NCBI GenBank assembly: GCA_017527865.1
Contig: JAFXPN010000030.1
Location: forward strand, 1-64,000
Length of the DNA: 64,000 nt
Origin: Clostridiales bacterium
GTDB lineage: Bacteria; Bacillota; Clostridia; Saccharofermentanales; Saccharofermentanaceae
Direction of reading: 5' to 3'
Shown here piece by piece: positions 8,466 through 19,582 of the stretch (the stretch's first letter is position 1; every line of letters begins with the position of its first letter). The notes beneath the pieces were generated by a model. That model saw only the letters and a list, made by a program, of their open reading frames with translations. It was not told the DNA's origin and made no database searches. A program made the translations under genes and the position numbers.

Positions 8466-9822
8466 GCAGCTGCATGATAATAGTCTCGGAATCGACATAA
8501 TCCATTGTCTGTGTGTATACCGAGAACACAAGAGAAGGTTCATAATCAGGCCACAGATTGTGGTAGCCCAGAGCCGTCACGGCCGCCTCATCTTTAAGGA
8601 GTATCCCTACCATTACGGAAGTATCGTCATAATCGGAGAGGTCAACCTGTTCGATATCGGGTTCCGCGCCGTATTCCCTGTCGTAATCGATCAGCACCTG
8701 CGCGGCATCACGCTCGCTCATATATACAGGCACGAGCATGGAGAACTGGTCGGGTGTCAGATTCTCCCTCAGATACTGATAAACCGAACTGACATCCGCA
8801 AGCTCAGAATAATAGTAAGGCATTGTCGCTTCGTCAAACACGAGCACATTGGGACATGACAGCAGCAAAGTGGAAGCTGTCTGATCCGCATAAGCCTTCT
8901 GCGACTGTCCCTGATCGTTCGGCACCACGATATCCACTATGCTCACCATCGGATTTTTGTATCCGAGCCTCGATGTCAGGAATCTCTCCACATAGTCCGT
9001 CTCATACTCGAAGTGTCCTATCGACAGATAACCGCTGTCGTAACCGGGCCGCATGAATACGGTATAGATAAGATTTCCCGCAAGGACGATGAGCACTATG
9101 GCGATCAGATATTTGTACCATGTATAAGACAGATATGTCCTCCATTCATCACCTGTCTTTCCGAGAAACTTACGCTCGGCTTCACGCTGCTGCTCTTTGG
9201 CAACTCTCTCATCCCTTCTGCCGGACGCGATATCATATGCTTCCGACAGTTCGGCCATCTTGCGCTTGCCTTCGGGGGAATTATCGCCGCGGAGCTGCTT
9301 CGACAGCACCCAGAATCTCTCATCTATCGCGAAGTCATTGGCGTTCTCGGGAAGATCCATGTATTCGAGAGCCTGTTTTACGGTCATCGACCTTATCCCG
9401 GGATCAACTTCTTCCCCGCATCCGTTCGCGATCATCATGAGAGCAAACTTCTCGCTCACCACTTTATCAGTCCGGAACTTCGACGCGAAAAGGCTGAACG
9501 GCATATCGTCACAGCCCGTGCCCGCCGACTCTTCATCCACAACAAAGAATATGTGTTCGCAGCTGGTGGCCGCAAGCTTAGGCACGACAATGTTCTTAAG
9601 CCATTTGATATCGGCTTCGCTGATCTGCTTATATAAATCTGAGGGTGTGCAGGCGTCCTCGATTATAAGATTCCTGCACTTGTGCTTTTTTATGAGTTCG
9701 ACGGCATGCATAAGGGGTGTCCTGAAGTCGTCCCTGTTGCCGTAAGCCTTGATGCTCAAAAGCAGGGTCGAATCACCGTCAAATCTCAGATTAAAGGCCT
9801 CAGAATCAAATATCGCTTCCAT
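8449..9822 (-). CDS. Single-pass membrane protein with a degenerate J-domain-like segment
   Basis: 457 residues, family not recognised. Residues 1-140 look like a cytoplasmic alpha/beta domain. Residues 150-200 (ALEYMDLPENANDFAIDERF onward to LSEAYDIASG) follow the helix I-II-III pattern of DnaJ J-domains, but the HPD loop is replaced by GDNSPEG, so DnaK stimulation is unlikely. A basic/acidic linker and one membrane segment (about 236-257) precede a 200-residue, presumably extracytoplasmic, domain. The start overlaps the end of the GH3 gene by 17 nt, with only a weak AAAG upstream, so translation is probably coupled. Confidence 0.6.
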   Translation of the reverse strand: MEAIFDSEAFNLRFDGDSTLLLSIKAYGNRDDFRTPLMHAVELIKKHKCRNLIIEDACTPSDLYKQISEADIKWLKNIVVPKLAATSCEHIFFVVDEESAGTGCDDMPFSLFASKFRTDKVVSEKFALMMIANGCGEEVDPGIRSMTVKQALEYMDLPENANDFAIDERFWVLSKQLRGDNSPEGKRKMAELSEAYDIASGRRDERVAKEQQREAERKFLGKTGDEWRTYLSYTWYKYLIAIVLIVLAGNLIYTVFMRPGYDSGYLSIGHFEYETDYVERFLTSRLGYKNPMVSIVDIVVPNDQGQSQKAYADQTASTLLLSCPNVLVFDEATMPYYYSELADVSSVYQYLRENLTPDQFSMLVPVYMSERDAAQVLIDYDREYGAEPDIEQVDLSDYDDTSVMVGILLKDEAAVTALGYHNLWPDYEPSLVFSVYTQTMDYVDSETIIMQLLRSVL

Positions 9823-12352
9823 CTTTAAAACACTTAACCGCCATCCTTATTATATTGCATACACAGAACTGAAGATCTGCAATCGGGAGACTGCCGTTGC
9901 CGACCGCTTCGATTATATCAGTCACATTCTTCTCACATCCCGGCATCTGCCAGTCGTTCCCGCTCCTTATACACTCAACGCTCGAGGAAATGGGATACTT
10001 TGCGTTCGAGAAATCACCGAGGCCCTCAAACACCTGAGATGTATACCAGTCGGTCATGACAAGACCTTCAAATCCCCATTCATCACGCAGCACATGTCTG
10101 CAAAGTCCGACATGGTTAGCCGAATGAGTTCCGTTTATAAGGTTATACGACGACATCACCGTGTAGGGCTGGGACTCTTTGACCGCGATCTCAAAACTCC
10201 GAAGATACAGATTACGTATGGTCCTTTCAGAAACATGCGAATTGGAGAAATAACGGTTGACTTCCTGGTTATTGCAGGCAAAATGCTTAATGGATGTTCC
10301 CTGACCCCCGAGAGACTGAACGCCGCGCGTCATAGCAGCAGCGCATTTACCCGTAAGCAGAGGATCTTCCGAGAAATACTCAAAGTTTCTGCCGCATAGA
10401 GGATTCCTGTGAATGTTCATGCCGGGAGCAAGCCAGCAGTGAACATAATACTCCTTCATCTCCTCTCCTACTGCCCTTCCTATCTGCTCGATAAGCTTCG
10501 GATTATATGACTGTCCCAGCGCCGTCGCTATCGGTATGGCAGTACAGAACTGATAATAATCAACGGCATCTGCCGGAATATCATCCGGGAAGGGATTAAA
10601 TGACATGCCAAACACTTCGCCTCCCGGTATCTTTGTCCCGTCCGCAGTTGTCTTAAAATGAGGCTGCAGCCTTAATCCCGCAGGACCGTCGGCAAGCACC
10701 ATGGAAGGTATCCCCAGATCATCCTTGTATGTCTCTATCGTCTCGGCTGCCGCTCCCGGAACCTTCGATGAAGCTGATCCGACAACATTGGAAGTCTGCG
10801 CCAGATCGGAGCCGTAATCACCCACGCAGAGCTTGGCCATCTGTTCCACGGTAAGCTTGGCGACGAATTCTTCGACAGAAGCTTCGCCTTTAAGGATATC
10901 ACCGAACTTCAGATTCTCACCGGGACGGTTATCGGCAAGTGCTTCCCTTTCATCTACATAACGCGCTTCAAATGTCTGTACCTTTGACAGATCGGCCTTG
11001 ATCGGAGCAATATCATTGACCTTGATCTTAGGCGCCGTGCCGGGGTTCTTATATTCATCTTCGATACCGCTGTTTCCGAATACATTGCGGAGCTTCTCGG
11101 TAATAATCTTCTCTTCGATGACTATCCTTGCTATCGGATATACATCAAGGGCATTATCACCCATGAGGATGATATACTCTCCGGGCTCGAGCACTTTGCT
11201 CTCGCATTCGTCGCAATAATTTGCGATTTGTGCAAGACTGAAGGAGAAGTCAGAATAGCCGTCGCCTTCCGGAAGAATGAGGTCTGATTTTACAAAGCCG
11301 ACCAGCTCCTTGCAGGGTTTATCAAGCATAAGGCACGGTGACGCAACATAGAACTGCACGACATGTTTCCCCTTATAAGCGCCGTTGTTATAGAACTTAA
11401 CGACACCCTTAACATCGAGACCGTCAACCTCGATATACTTAAGCGAATAATCGAATACGGTATAATCAAGTCCGAATCCGAAGGGATAATCCGGTCTTAT
11501 CCCGAACGAATCAAAGTAGCGGTAACCGACATAAACTCCTTCGGTATAGTACTCGTCATCGGTATTGCCGTTATTGATGCTGAAGTTACCGCTGTTGGGA
11601 TACTTGGAATAATCGAAGCACCATGTATCCGTAAGCCTGCCGGAAGGCACCGATCTTCCCGTGATCACATCGGCTGCGATATTGCCGGTAAGATTGCCGA
11701 GCTGACCTATAAGAAGAATTGCAGAGAATCTGCCCGCATATTCACCGAGTGATACGATACCGCCTGTATTAAGAACGAGAATGCTCTTTTTGAACGAAGT
11801 TGTAATGACATCAAAAGCAGCCTCTTCTTCATCGGAAAGATAGAAATCGCCTTTTACTGCCCTTCTGTCGCCGCCTTCTCCTGAATCTCTGGACAGAACA
11901 TAGATCGCAGTATCAGTCTTCTTGGCATCATCGGGATCGACAGCCGTTATTGGCGCTATTCCCGGCACAAAATCAAACATGATCATGGCTTCCGGGATCC
12001 CTGCCTGTTCCGCGCGTCTTTTTACCTCGGCAAGATAATCGGCGGTGTGCTTCTCGAACGCTTTGTCAAAGGCATCGAGCCACGACCCCGTGGTTATGGT
12101 AAATCCTGCTTCCTCAAGGCCCTGCTCGACATTTACGACATACCTGGAGTTAACGTCTCCGCTTCCCGTACCGCCCTTGATGGTATGCCGCGCGCCGTTG
12201 CCGTAAAGAGCAACCGCAGACGGCTCCTCGATCGGAAGCACATGCTTATAATTCCTCAGCAGGACAACACATTCGCCGGCCAGTTTCCTGACGATGCCGC
12301 TGTGAGTCCTCTCGCTTGAAGTTACCTTATCCGTAGTTCTGGCATGATACAT
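9806..12352 (-). CDS. GH3 beta-glucosidase with inverted domain order
   Basis: 848 residues, no signal peptide, so probably cytoplasmic. The family's C-terminal alpha/beta sandwich comes first (ECVVLLRNYKHVLPI at about 29; GGTGSGDVN), then a fibronectin III-like domain after PFGFGLDYT, then the catalytic TIM barrel at the C-terminus (LADGPAGLRL, NIHRNPLCGRNFEYFSEDP, SIKHFACNNQE). The nucleophile is D768 in GLVMTDW. This circularly permuted order is established for rumen Ruminococcus/Butyrivibrio-type enzymes. It would release glucose from imported cello-oligosaccharides or aryl-glucosides. AGGAGG lies 8 nt before the ATG, and TATAAA lies upstream as a possible -10. Confidence 0.9.
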   Translation of the reverse strand: MYHARTTDKVTSSERTHSGIVRKLAGECVVLLRNYKHVLPIEEPSAVALYGNGARHTIKGGTGSGDVNSRYVVNVEQGLEEAGFTITTGSWLDAFDKAFEKHTADYLAEVKRRAEQAGIPEAMIMFDFVPGIAPITAVDPDDAKKTDTAIYVLSRDSGEGGDRRAVKGDFYLSDEEEAAFDVITTSFKKSILVLNTGGIVSLGEYAGRFSAILLIGQLGNLTGNIAADVITGRSVPSGRLTDTWCFDYSKYPNSGNFSINNGNTDDEYYTEGVYVGYRYFDSFGIRPDYPFGFGLDYTVFDYSLKYIEVDGLDVKGVVKFYNNGAYKGKHVVQFYVASPCLMLDKPCKELVGFVKSDLILPEGDGYSDFSFSLAQIANYCDECESKVLEPGEYIILMGDNALDVYPIARIVIEEKIITEKLRNVFGNSGIEDEYKNPGTAPKIKVNDIAPIKADLSKVQTFEARYVDEREALADNRPGENLKFGDILKGEASVEEFVAKLTVEQMAKLCVGDYGSDLAQTSNVVGSASSKVPGAAAETIETYKDDLGIPSMVLADGPAGLRLQPHFKTTADGTKIPGGEVFGMSFNPFPDDIPADAVDYYQFCTAIPIATALGQSYNPKLIEQIGRAVGEEMKEYYVHCWLAPGMNIHRNPLCGRNFEYFSEDPLLTGKCAAAMTRGVQSLGGQGTSIKHFACNNQEVNRYFSNSHVSERTIRNLYLRSFEIAVKESQPYTVMSSYNLINGTHSANHVGLCRHVLRDEWGFEGLVMTDWYTSQVFEGLGDFSNAKYPISSSVECIRSGNDWQMPGCEKNVTDIIEAVGNGSLPIADLQFCVCNIIRMAVKCFKDGSDI

Positions 12353-12448
12353 AAACGGGACCTCCTTAAATGCATATAAACATTTTATAGGAAAATCCCG
12401 CCTGATAAATAAAAGTCTTTGTGAATATTGGGGCAGTTGCGATAAGTA

Positions 12449-12961
12449 TCAGTTCCTGATCCAACGCTTGATATAGATCTTATACCCTCTGACATCCGCG
12501 CCGTGTATCGACAGTCCGTCTTTAATGACCGCACCCGGACAGGAAGCAGTGATATCCTCGATCGCATGTCCGAAAGCCGAACCTTCATGAGTGATGAAAG
12601 GCTTAATGATCTTGCCTTCCCAGTTAAAGTTCTCGAGGAATGTAAACACCGCCATGGGATAAGACTCAACGTAGTTGGGGCCGCCGATATAGACCGTATC
12701 GTATTGATCTATTGAACCGGGACAGTTCTTTATCTCAGGCCTCATATTGGCGCTCTGATCGACCTTGACCTTGGCAAACAGATCCTCATACTTCTCAGGA
12801 AGAGCCTCAACAGTCTCTATCTTAAACATATCCGCATCTTCGATAAACTCTTTGATGTATTCGGCTGCGATCTCGGTATTGCCCTTATCGAGCTTCACGA
12901 TATCGCCGTTTACGTTATTCTCTCCCGCCTTCGAGAAATAAGCTATCAGTGTCTTACCCAT
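12449..12961 (-). CDS. Flavodoxin-family protein
   Basis: 170 residues from ATG 12961. GGAGG sits 5 nt upstream of it; an adjacent ATG three bases earlier and an in-frame GTG at 12976 are less well placed. The N-terminal LIAYFSKAGEN is the FMN phosphate-binding loop of long-chain/Flavodoxin_4 proteins, and YIGGPNYVESYP is an isoalloxazine-contact loop. It is likely an FMN electron carrier or quinone-type reductase. It starts 12 nt downstream of the kinase-like gene's end and is co-transcribed with it. Confidence 0.82.
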   Translation of the reverse strand: MGKTLIAYFSKAGENNVNGDIVKLDKGNTEIAAEYIKEFIEDADMFKIETVEALPEKYEDLFAKVKVDQSANMRPEIKNCPGSIDQYDTVYIGGPNYVESYPMAVFTFLENFNWEGKIIKPFITHEGSAFGHAIEDITASCPGAVIKDGLSIHGADVRGYKIYIKRWIRN

Positions 12962-12972
12962 CATAACCTCCG

Positions 12973-13551
12973 TCACTCTTCTGTATCGAGTTTATTGATC
13001 ACATATTCAAGTATGGTCTCGCCGATCTGTTCGGGGTCCATTACCGAAGTGTCAAAGCACATATCGTAATTCTCAGGCGCGCCGAATACCTTGCGGGTAT
13101 AGTGCTCATAGAATTCCCTTCTGTAACCGCTGACCGCAGCCTCGAGTTCTATCGCCTCTTCTCTCCCTATCTTCCACTTGTTGACCAGTCTGTTTATCCT
13201 GTACTCGAACGGCGCATCAACGAAGAATCTGAATACATTGGGGTATCCGTCAAGCACTCTGTCCGCGCAGCGTCCTACTATTATGCACGACTCGCTCTCA
13301 GCAAGATTCTTAATGATCTTCGCCTGTCTCTCGAAAAGATCGTCATCCGGCTCAAAGGACTTCGCGTCAGGTCCCATCAATCTGTGACGGCGCGTGGAAA
13401 GATCGAAGATATCGGAGCCCATCTGCTCATACGCGGTCTTCTTGATCTCGGCATTATAGCAATTAATGCCAAGCTTATCCGCAAGATCAAGAGCGATGCT
13501 CTTGCCTCCGCTTCCGAAAGTCCTGGATATGGTGATGACGTAATCTTCCAT
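12973..13551 (-). CDS. Cytidylate kinase-like P-loop protein
   Basis: 192 residues. The P-loop [17 protein letters not shown] and the Arg-rich LID-like stretch match the Cytidylate_kin2 family of clostridia, which is distinct from the essential Cmk. The conserved VGRCADRVL segment follows. The natural substrate of this family is not settled. GGAGGAG precedes ATG 13551. It is divergent from queA and heads an operon with the flavodoxin gene. Confidence 0.75.
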   Translation of the reverse strand: MEDYVITISRTFGSGGKSIALDLADKLGINCYNAEIKKTAYEQMGSDIFDLSTRRHRLMGPDAKSFEPDDDLFERQAKIIKNLAESESCIIVGRCADRVLDGYPNVFRFFVDAPFEYRINRLVNKWKIGREEAIELEAAVSGYRREFYEHYTRKVFGAPENYDMCFDTSVMDPEQIGETILEYVINKLDTEE

Positions 13552-13575
13552 ATAGATCTCCTCCGATCAACGGCT

Positions 13576-13584
13576 ATTATAACA
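13576..13584 (-). promoter_or_regulatory. Extended -10 promoter of the kinase-like/flavodoxin operon
   Basis: Minus-strand TGTTATAAT carries the TGn extension and a perfect -10. No clear -35 is seen, as expected for extended -10 promoters. It lies 25 nt upstream of the start codon. Confidence 0.6.
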
Positions 13585-13629
13585 AAAAAGAACCTTACTT
13601 AAAAACCACACCCGTCCGAATGCGTTCTG

Positions 13630-13638
13630 TGGTATATT
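13630..13638 (+). promoter_or_regulatory. Extended -10 promoter of queA-tgt
   Basis: TGGTATATT matches the TGnTATAAT extended -10 with one mismatch. It lies 24 nt upstream of the queA ATG with no recognisable -35. Confidence 0.45.
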
Positions 13639-13661
13639 TGACTGACAAAGAAAGGATATAT

Positions 13662-15831
<2,170 letters not shown>

Positions 15832-15837
15832 TGAGTC

Positions 15838-15860
15838 CGCGCAGGTCTTATCCTTGCGCG
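15838..15860. terminator. Stem-loop between convergent genes, possible bidirectional terminator
   Basis: CGCGCAGG, a 6-nt loop and CCTTGCGCG pair with a single bulged T in the 30-nt gap between tgt and the PP2C-like gene. It lacks a clear T-tract on either strand, so termination is only a suggestion. Confidence 0.4.
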
Positions 15861-15861
15861 A

Positions 15862-16407
15862 TCAGTCGCCGGACCTTACTATCATCGTTACCGCGGTAAG
15901 ATTGCCCTGCGCAAGGCGGTTGGCATCAGATATGCGGCACACGAGATGATCCATCCACTCTTCTGCGCTGTCGGAGATTACCGCATCCGACAGTATGGCG
16001 ATCTCGTTGAGATCGCGCAGGAACTCCGCAGTACAGCAGATGACCCGGTCCTTATCATCTATCGAGGTCACACCGTTCGGCAGCATCTTGAGTTCGCCGT
16101 TCTGAACGATATACGCATACACTCTGCCATGTCTCTCTATCGTTATATTCTTATCATTTATCCGGATGAGCATATAGTTCTTAAGATCAGTAAGAAGCGG
16201 ATAAACGGATTCAGACAGATCGATAAATCTCATCTTTGAACTGCTGTTAACGAGAGCCGCCACCGCTGCCTCGTCCGCGACAGAGAAATCGCTTTCCGAA
16301 GGAAGGTACAGCATCGCCATGGTAAGCGACGATGAATAATTCACGAAGATATTATCGCGGTATTCATCCAGCCCGCCCTTATGCATGAGTATGTAATTCT
16401 CTATCAC
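15862..16407 (-). CDS. Degenerate PP2C-like protein (pseudophosphatase candidate)
   Basis: 181 residues, family not certain. The C-terminal third (DDKDRVICCTAEFLRDLNEI and onward, ending GNLTAVTMIV) follows the last part of PPM/PP2C phosphatases (GDxxLLCSDGLTD ... DNxTxxVV). The SDG motif is gone and the metal-binding DN is GN. The first half is divergent and short. It overlaps the upstream true PPM gene by 4 nt (ATGA), so the two are made together. It might regulate or bind the active phosphatase. No membrane segment is visible. Confidence 0.5.
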   Translation of the reverse strand: MIENYILMHKGGLDEYRDNIFVNYSSSLTMAMLYLPSESDFSVADEAAVAALVNSSSKMRFIDLSESVYPLLTDLKNYMLIRINDKNITIERHGRVYAYIVQNGELKMLPNGVTSIDDKDRVICCTAEFLRDLNEIAILSDAVISDSAEEWMDHLVCRISDANRLAQGNLTAVTMIVRSGD

Positions 16408-17285
16408 AGATATCCCCTCTTGACCGAGAAAACGATCGCGGTATAGTTGTCCTGCTTGGGCCTCTTACGTCCCGCCACGGCGCGCTTCAGCAAAGTTGCG
16501 GTAACGGAAGCAGAATCCTTTATATAATGCTTCATATGCCTTAATGATACGGCATCTGTCAACCCGTCGGAACTTACGATGATCTTGTCCCCGTCAAATA
16601 TCCGTATAGGCTTCCTCGTGTAGATTACTTTAGGATCCTGGTTTCCCATAAAATCAATGAGAGCCTTGGCCTTGGCATTTGTGTAGGCTGTCTGAGTTGT
16701 CTTGTTATTGCGGCACAAAGATTTGATCAGAAGGGTCATATAATTCTGTCTGGGATTAAGTATCGTCGGCGTTCCGTCTCTTATCAGGATGATGTCACTG
16801 TCCCCGACACTGTAGTAATTCATATAGTTTCCGCTGATATTCACGAGAGCAAGCGTCGATCCTCCCTGAAGCTTGTACTCCTCGTAAAGCTCATTCGAGA
16901 ACGATCTTAAGATATCGGCATTCTGTTCCGTAGCGAAAAATGACATCGGGCACATTCCCTCTACAAAATCCGCAACCTTCTGGGCTATCTCGCCCCCGTA
17001 TCTCATACCGCCCATGCCGTCGGCAACAAGCGCGGTAATCCCGTATTTACGGTAATCGTCAAGAGACGAGATAAATACCGAATCCTGCTGTGACGGGCGC
17101 TTGCCGATCTCAGAGAAATATGCGCATTCAAGATAAAGCTCGTTTCCGCCCGGAAGCCCGCTCAGCTTTTTCCTGTAGTAGACATGCGCGACCCATATAA
17201 ACGCAACGGCGGTTACAACAAACAATACAAGGGCCGCGAACACGGCGCTCTGCAGGTAGGGCCTGTCGGAGAAACTAACCTGCAT
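16404..17285 (-). CDS. Membrane-anchored PPM-type protein phosphatase
   Basis: 293 residues from ATG 17285, which has GAGGGAG upstream; an in-frame ATG at 17318 lies too close to GAGG. One membrane segment (about 11-37) precedes a cytoplasmic PP2C domain. Metal and catalytic motifs are present: QQDS (about 66), VADGMGGM (about 87), VGDSDIILIRDG, VSSDGLTDAV and KQDNYTAIV. It should dephosphorylate Ser/Thr residues in a Mn/Mg-dependent manner. No Hanks-type kinase gene is nearby, unlike the prpC-prkC pairing of most Firmicutes. It overlaps the DUF624-like gene by 11 nt. Confidence 0.85.
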   Translation of the reverse strand: MQVSFSDRPYLQSAVFAALVLFVVTAVAFIWVAHVYYRKKLSGLPGGNELYLECAYFSEIGKRPSQQDSVFISSLDDYRKYGITALVADGMGGMRYGGEIAQKVADFVEGMCPMSFFATEQNADILRSFSNELYEEYKLQGGSTLALVNISGNYMNYYSVGDSDIILIRDGTPTILNPRQNYMTLLIKSLCRNNKTTQTAYTNAKAKALIDFMGNQDPKVIYTRKPIRIFDGDKIIVSSDGLTDAVSLRHMKHYIKDSASVTATLLKRAVAGRKRPKQDNYTAIVFSVKRGYL

Positions 17286-18222
17286 CTTCTCCCTCTTGGA
17301 GATCTGAGGACTCGTCATCCTCTTCTTCGGAAGCCGTATCCTTAGGGTCCATGTATTCCTTCATGAGTTCCCCTGTAAAATAAGACAGCGTGTACTGCAG
17401 CACACCGAATATGAATGTCAGATAATAGAACACCACGACAGCATATGCAAAATAAGTAGTGGTAACCATCAAAAGCGCGGGGATCACGATAAGCAATACG
17501 ATGATGAGCAGTACAAGTCCCAGACACGGTCCGAACTTAAGAAGAAAGAACAGGAATGCGTTCTTATAGATATTCTTAAGCGACAGTTCCCGTGACACTA
17601 TGATCGTATAGACCATATTCTGTATGATAACGAATACAAAGAACAGGATCACGAAGAACGTACCTGCAGCAGTTCCGAACTTTGTTCCCATATTAAGGTA
17701 GAATCCTACGGAAAGAAGACAGACTGCTGTAAAAACGGCGGAAATAACAGAAGCGATCAGAGACTGCTTCCAGTTATTCTTCATTCCGTCCTTGAAATCC
17801 GTAAAGAGAAATACGCCTTCCTGACGGTAAAGATTCCTGTATATCTGCGAGAATCCCGCCTGGAAAGGTCCGATAACGAGAAGCGTGCTCCCGAGGAGGA
17901 ACATCACACAGAACAATACGACAAGATAGTAGAGCTGATAAGCCGCATCAGCGCCTACATCGTTTATCGATGTATTGCCGACAACTCCGGAATCGATCAT
18001 GAACTGAACAAAATTAGCGGGCACAAAGGTACTGTTTATATAAGGAAGAAAGAACAGAACATAAGCAAACGCCACGAGCATCATCGGAATGTTGAATATA
18101 AGGAAGAGCAGATTCGCCGACATCAATGTCAAAAAGTGAGTCTTAAGCGTATAGAAATAGTTGAATACGGGACCGTGCTGTTCAGGCTCGTAATCGTTTT
18201 CAGGAACTTTCTTCAGATTCAT
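17275..18222 (-). CDS. DUF624/YesL-like membrane protein
   Basis: 315 residues from ATG 18222, with AAGGAG six bases upstream; a GTG at 18249 has none. About six membrane segments. The pattern FNYFYTLKTHFLTLMSANLL followed by FNIPMMLV, and GPFQAGFSQIYRNLYRQEGV with DFKDGMKNNWKQSL, fits the YesL (DUF624) family, often found near carbohydrate transporters or sensors and of unknown role. The C-terminal 20 residues are very acidic. It begins 10 nt after trmFO and is followed by two phosphatase-like genes, so it could be a membrane partner of them. Confidence 0.65.
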   Translation of the reverse strand: MNLKKVPENDYEPEQHGPVFNYFYTLKTHFLTLMSANLLFLIFNIPMMLVAFAYVLFFLPYINSTFVPANFVQFMIDSGVVGNTSINDVGADAAYQLYYLVVLFCVMFLLGSTLLVIGPFQAGFSQIYRNLYRQEGVFLFTDFKDGMKNNWKQSLIASVISAVFTAVCLLSVGFYLNMGTKFGTAAGTFFVILFFVFVIIQNMVYTIIVSRELSLKNIYKNAFLFFLLKFGPCLGLVLLIIVLLIVIPALLMVTTTYFAYAVVVFYYLTFIFGVLQYTLSYFTGELMKEYMDPKDTASEEEDDESSDLQEGEDAG

Positions 18223-18232
18223 GTGAATCTCC

Positions 18233-19582
18233 TTAGTTTTTGATAACACTCCTCATTATAGCGCTAAATTCATCAACGCGTGAAAGGGATCGCTCTGCGA
18301 CCGCAGCATATTTCTCCTGTTTTGCCCGCTTTCCCTTAAATCTTCCGGGCATAGGCTCAACTATTCCGAAGTTGGCATTCATGGGAACAAATCTTGTTAT
18401 GGCAGGATCCGAGACATAATGAGCCATGGAGCCTATTACAGTCTTGGAATCGAGCATGCCTGCCGCTTCACTTTCCCCTTTGATCCTTAATGCTATATTA
18501 AGACCCGCAAGAAAGCCCGATGCAGCCGATTCGATATAGCCTTCGACACCCGTGATCTGCCCCGCGAAAAAGATATCAGGGTGATCTCGCATGCTGTAAT
18601 CACTGTTAAGAAGCCTGGGGGAGTCGATATAGGTATTCCTGTGCATTACGCCGTATCTTAAGAATTCCGCGTTTTCCAGACCGGGTATCATGCCGAACAC
18701 CCGTTTCTGTTCACCGAACTTAAGTCTCGTCTGAAAACCGACAAGATTATACATAGTGGAAGCCCTGTCATCCTGACGCAGCTGAAGACATGCGTACGGT
18801 TCTTTTCCCGTCGCGGGATCTGTAAGGCCGACAGGCTTCAGCGGACCGAACCTCATGGTATCTTCTCCTCTTTGAGCCATAACCTCGATCGGCATGCATC
18901 CCTCGAAGACGTTTATCTTATCCACTCCGTGGAACTCGGCAGTCTGAGCGGTTATAAGCGCATTATAGAAAGCCTTGTATTCTTCCTCATTCATCGGGCA
19001 GTTGATATAATCATCGCCGCCCTTGCCGTAACGCGACTGTCTGAACGCCTTGCTCATATCGATCGAATCCGCCGCAACGATAGGGGCAGCGGCATCAAAG
19101 AAATGCAGATCGGCATTGCCCGTAAGGCGCATGATGTCATCATACAGAGCGCCGTCTGTCAAAGGTCCGGTCGCTATGACCGTTATACGGTCAGAAGGGA
19201 TTGATGTTACTTCTTCGCTGATTACGTTTATCAACGGATCGTTCTTGATCCTGCCTGTGATATATCCCGAGAATTCTTCTCGGTCAACGGCCAGCGCGCC
19301 TCCCGCAGGCACCTTCGCGAGATCGGCAGATTCCATCACAAGAGAACCCAGTCTCCTCAATTCTTCCTTAAGCAGACCTACTGCATTAGTCACGGAATCG
19401 GCGCGCAGGGAATTGCTGCAGACGAGTTCGGCAAAATCATCGGATCTGTGGGCAGGACTTCTTCTTCCCGGCTTCATCTCATAAAGATCGACACCGATGC
19501 CGCACGCGGCCAATATGCGGGCGGCCTCGCATCCGGCAAGTCCGGCTCCTATGACGGCGACCCGTTCAGACGTTTCAGGCAT
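18233..19582 (-). CDS. trmFO: Folate-dependent tRNA m5U54 methyltransferase
   Basis: 449 residues from ATG 19582; upstream in-frame codons run into topA and are not part of the family. The N-terminal VAVIGAGLAGCEAARIL is the FAD-binding fold, followed by LVCSNSLRAD, NCPMNEEEY and the TrmFO-specific ALRFGPLKPVGL-like stretch (MRFGPLKPVGLTDP) and GQITGVEGYIESAASG. It methylates U54 in the T loop using methylenetetrahydrofolate and FADH2. The start overlaps the topA stop by 8 nt, the conserved Firmicute topA-trmFO (gid) arrangement. Confidence 0.96.
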   Translation of the reverse strand: MPETSERVAVIGAGLAGCEAARILAACGIGVDLYEMKPGRRSPAHRSDDFAELVCSNSLRADSVTNAVGLLKEELRRLGSLVMESADLAKVPAGGALAVDREEFSGYITGRIKNDPLINVISEEVTSIPSDRITVIATGPLTDGALYDDIMRLTGNADLHFFDAAAPIVAADSIDMSKAFRQSRYGKGGDDYINCPMNEEEYKAFYNALITAQTAEFHGVDKINVFEGCMPIEVMAQRGEDTMRFGPLKPVGLTDPATGKEPYACLQLRQDDRASTMYNLVGFQTRLKFGEQKRVFGMIPGLENAEFLRYGVMHRNTYIDSPRLLNSDYSMRDHPDIFFAGQITGVEGYIESAASGFLAGLNIALRIKGESEAAGMLDSKTVIGSMAHYVSDPAITRFVPMNANFGIVEPMPGRFKGKRAKQEKYAAVAERSLSRVDEFSAIMRSVIKN

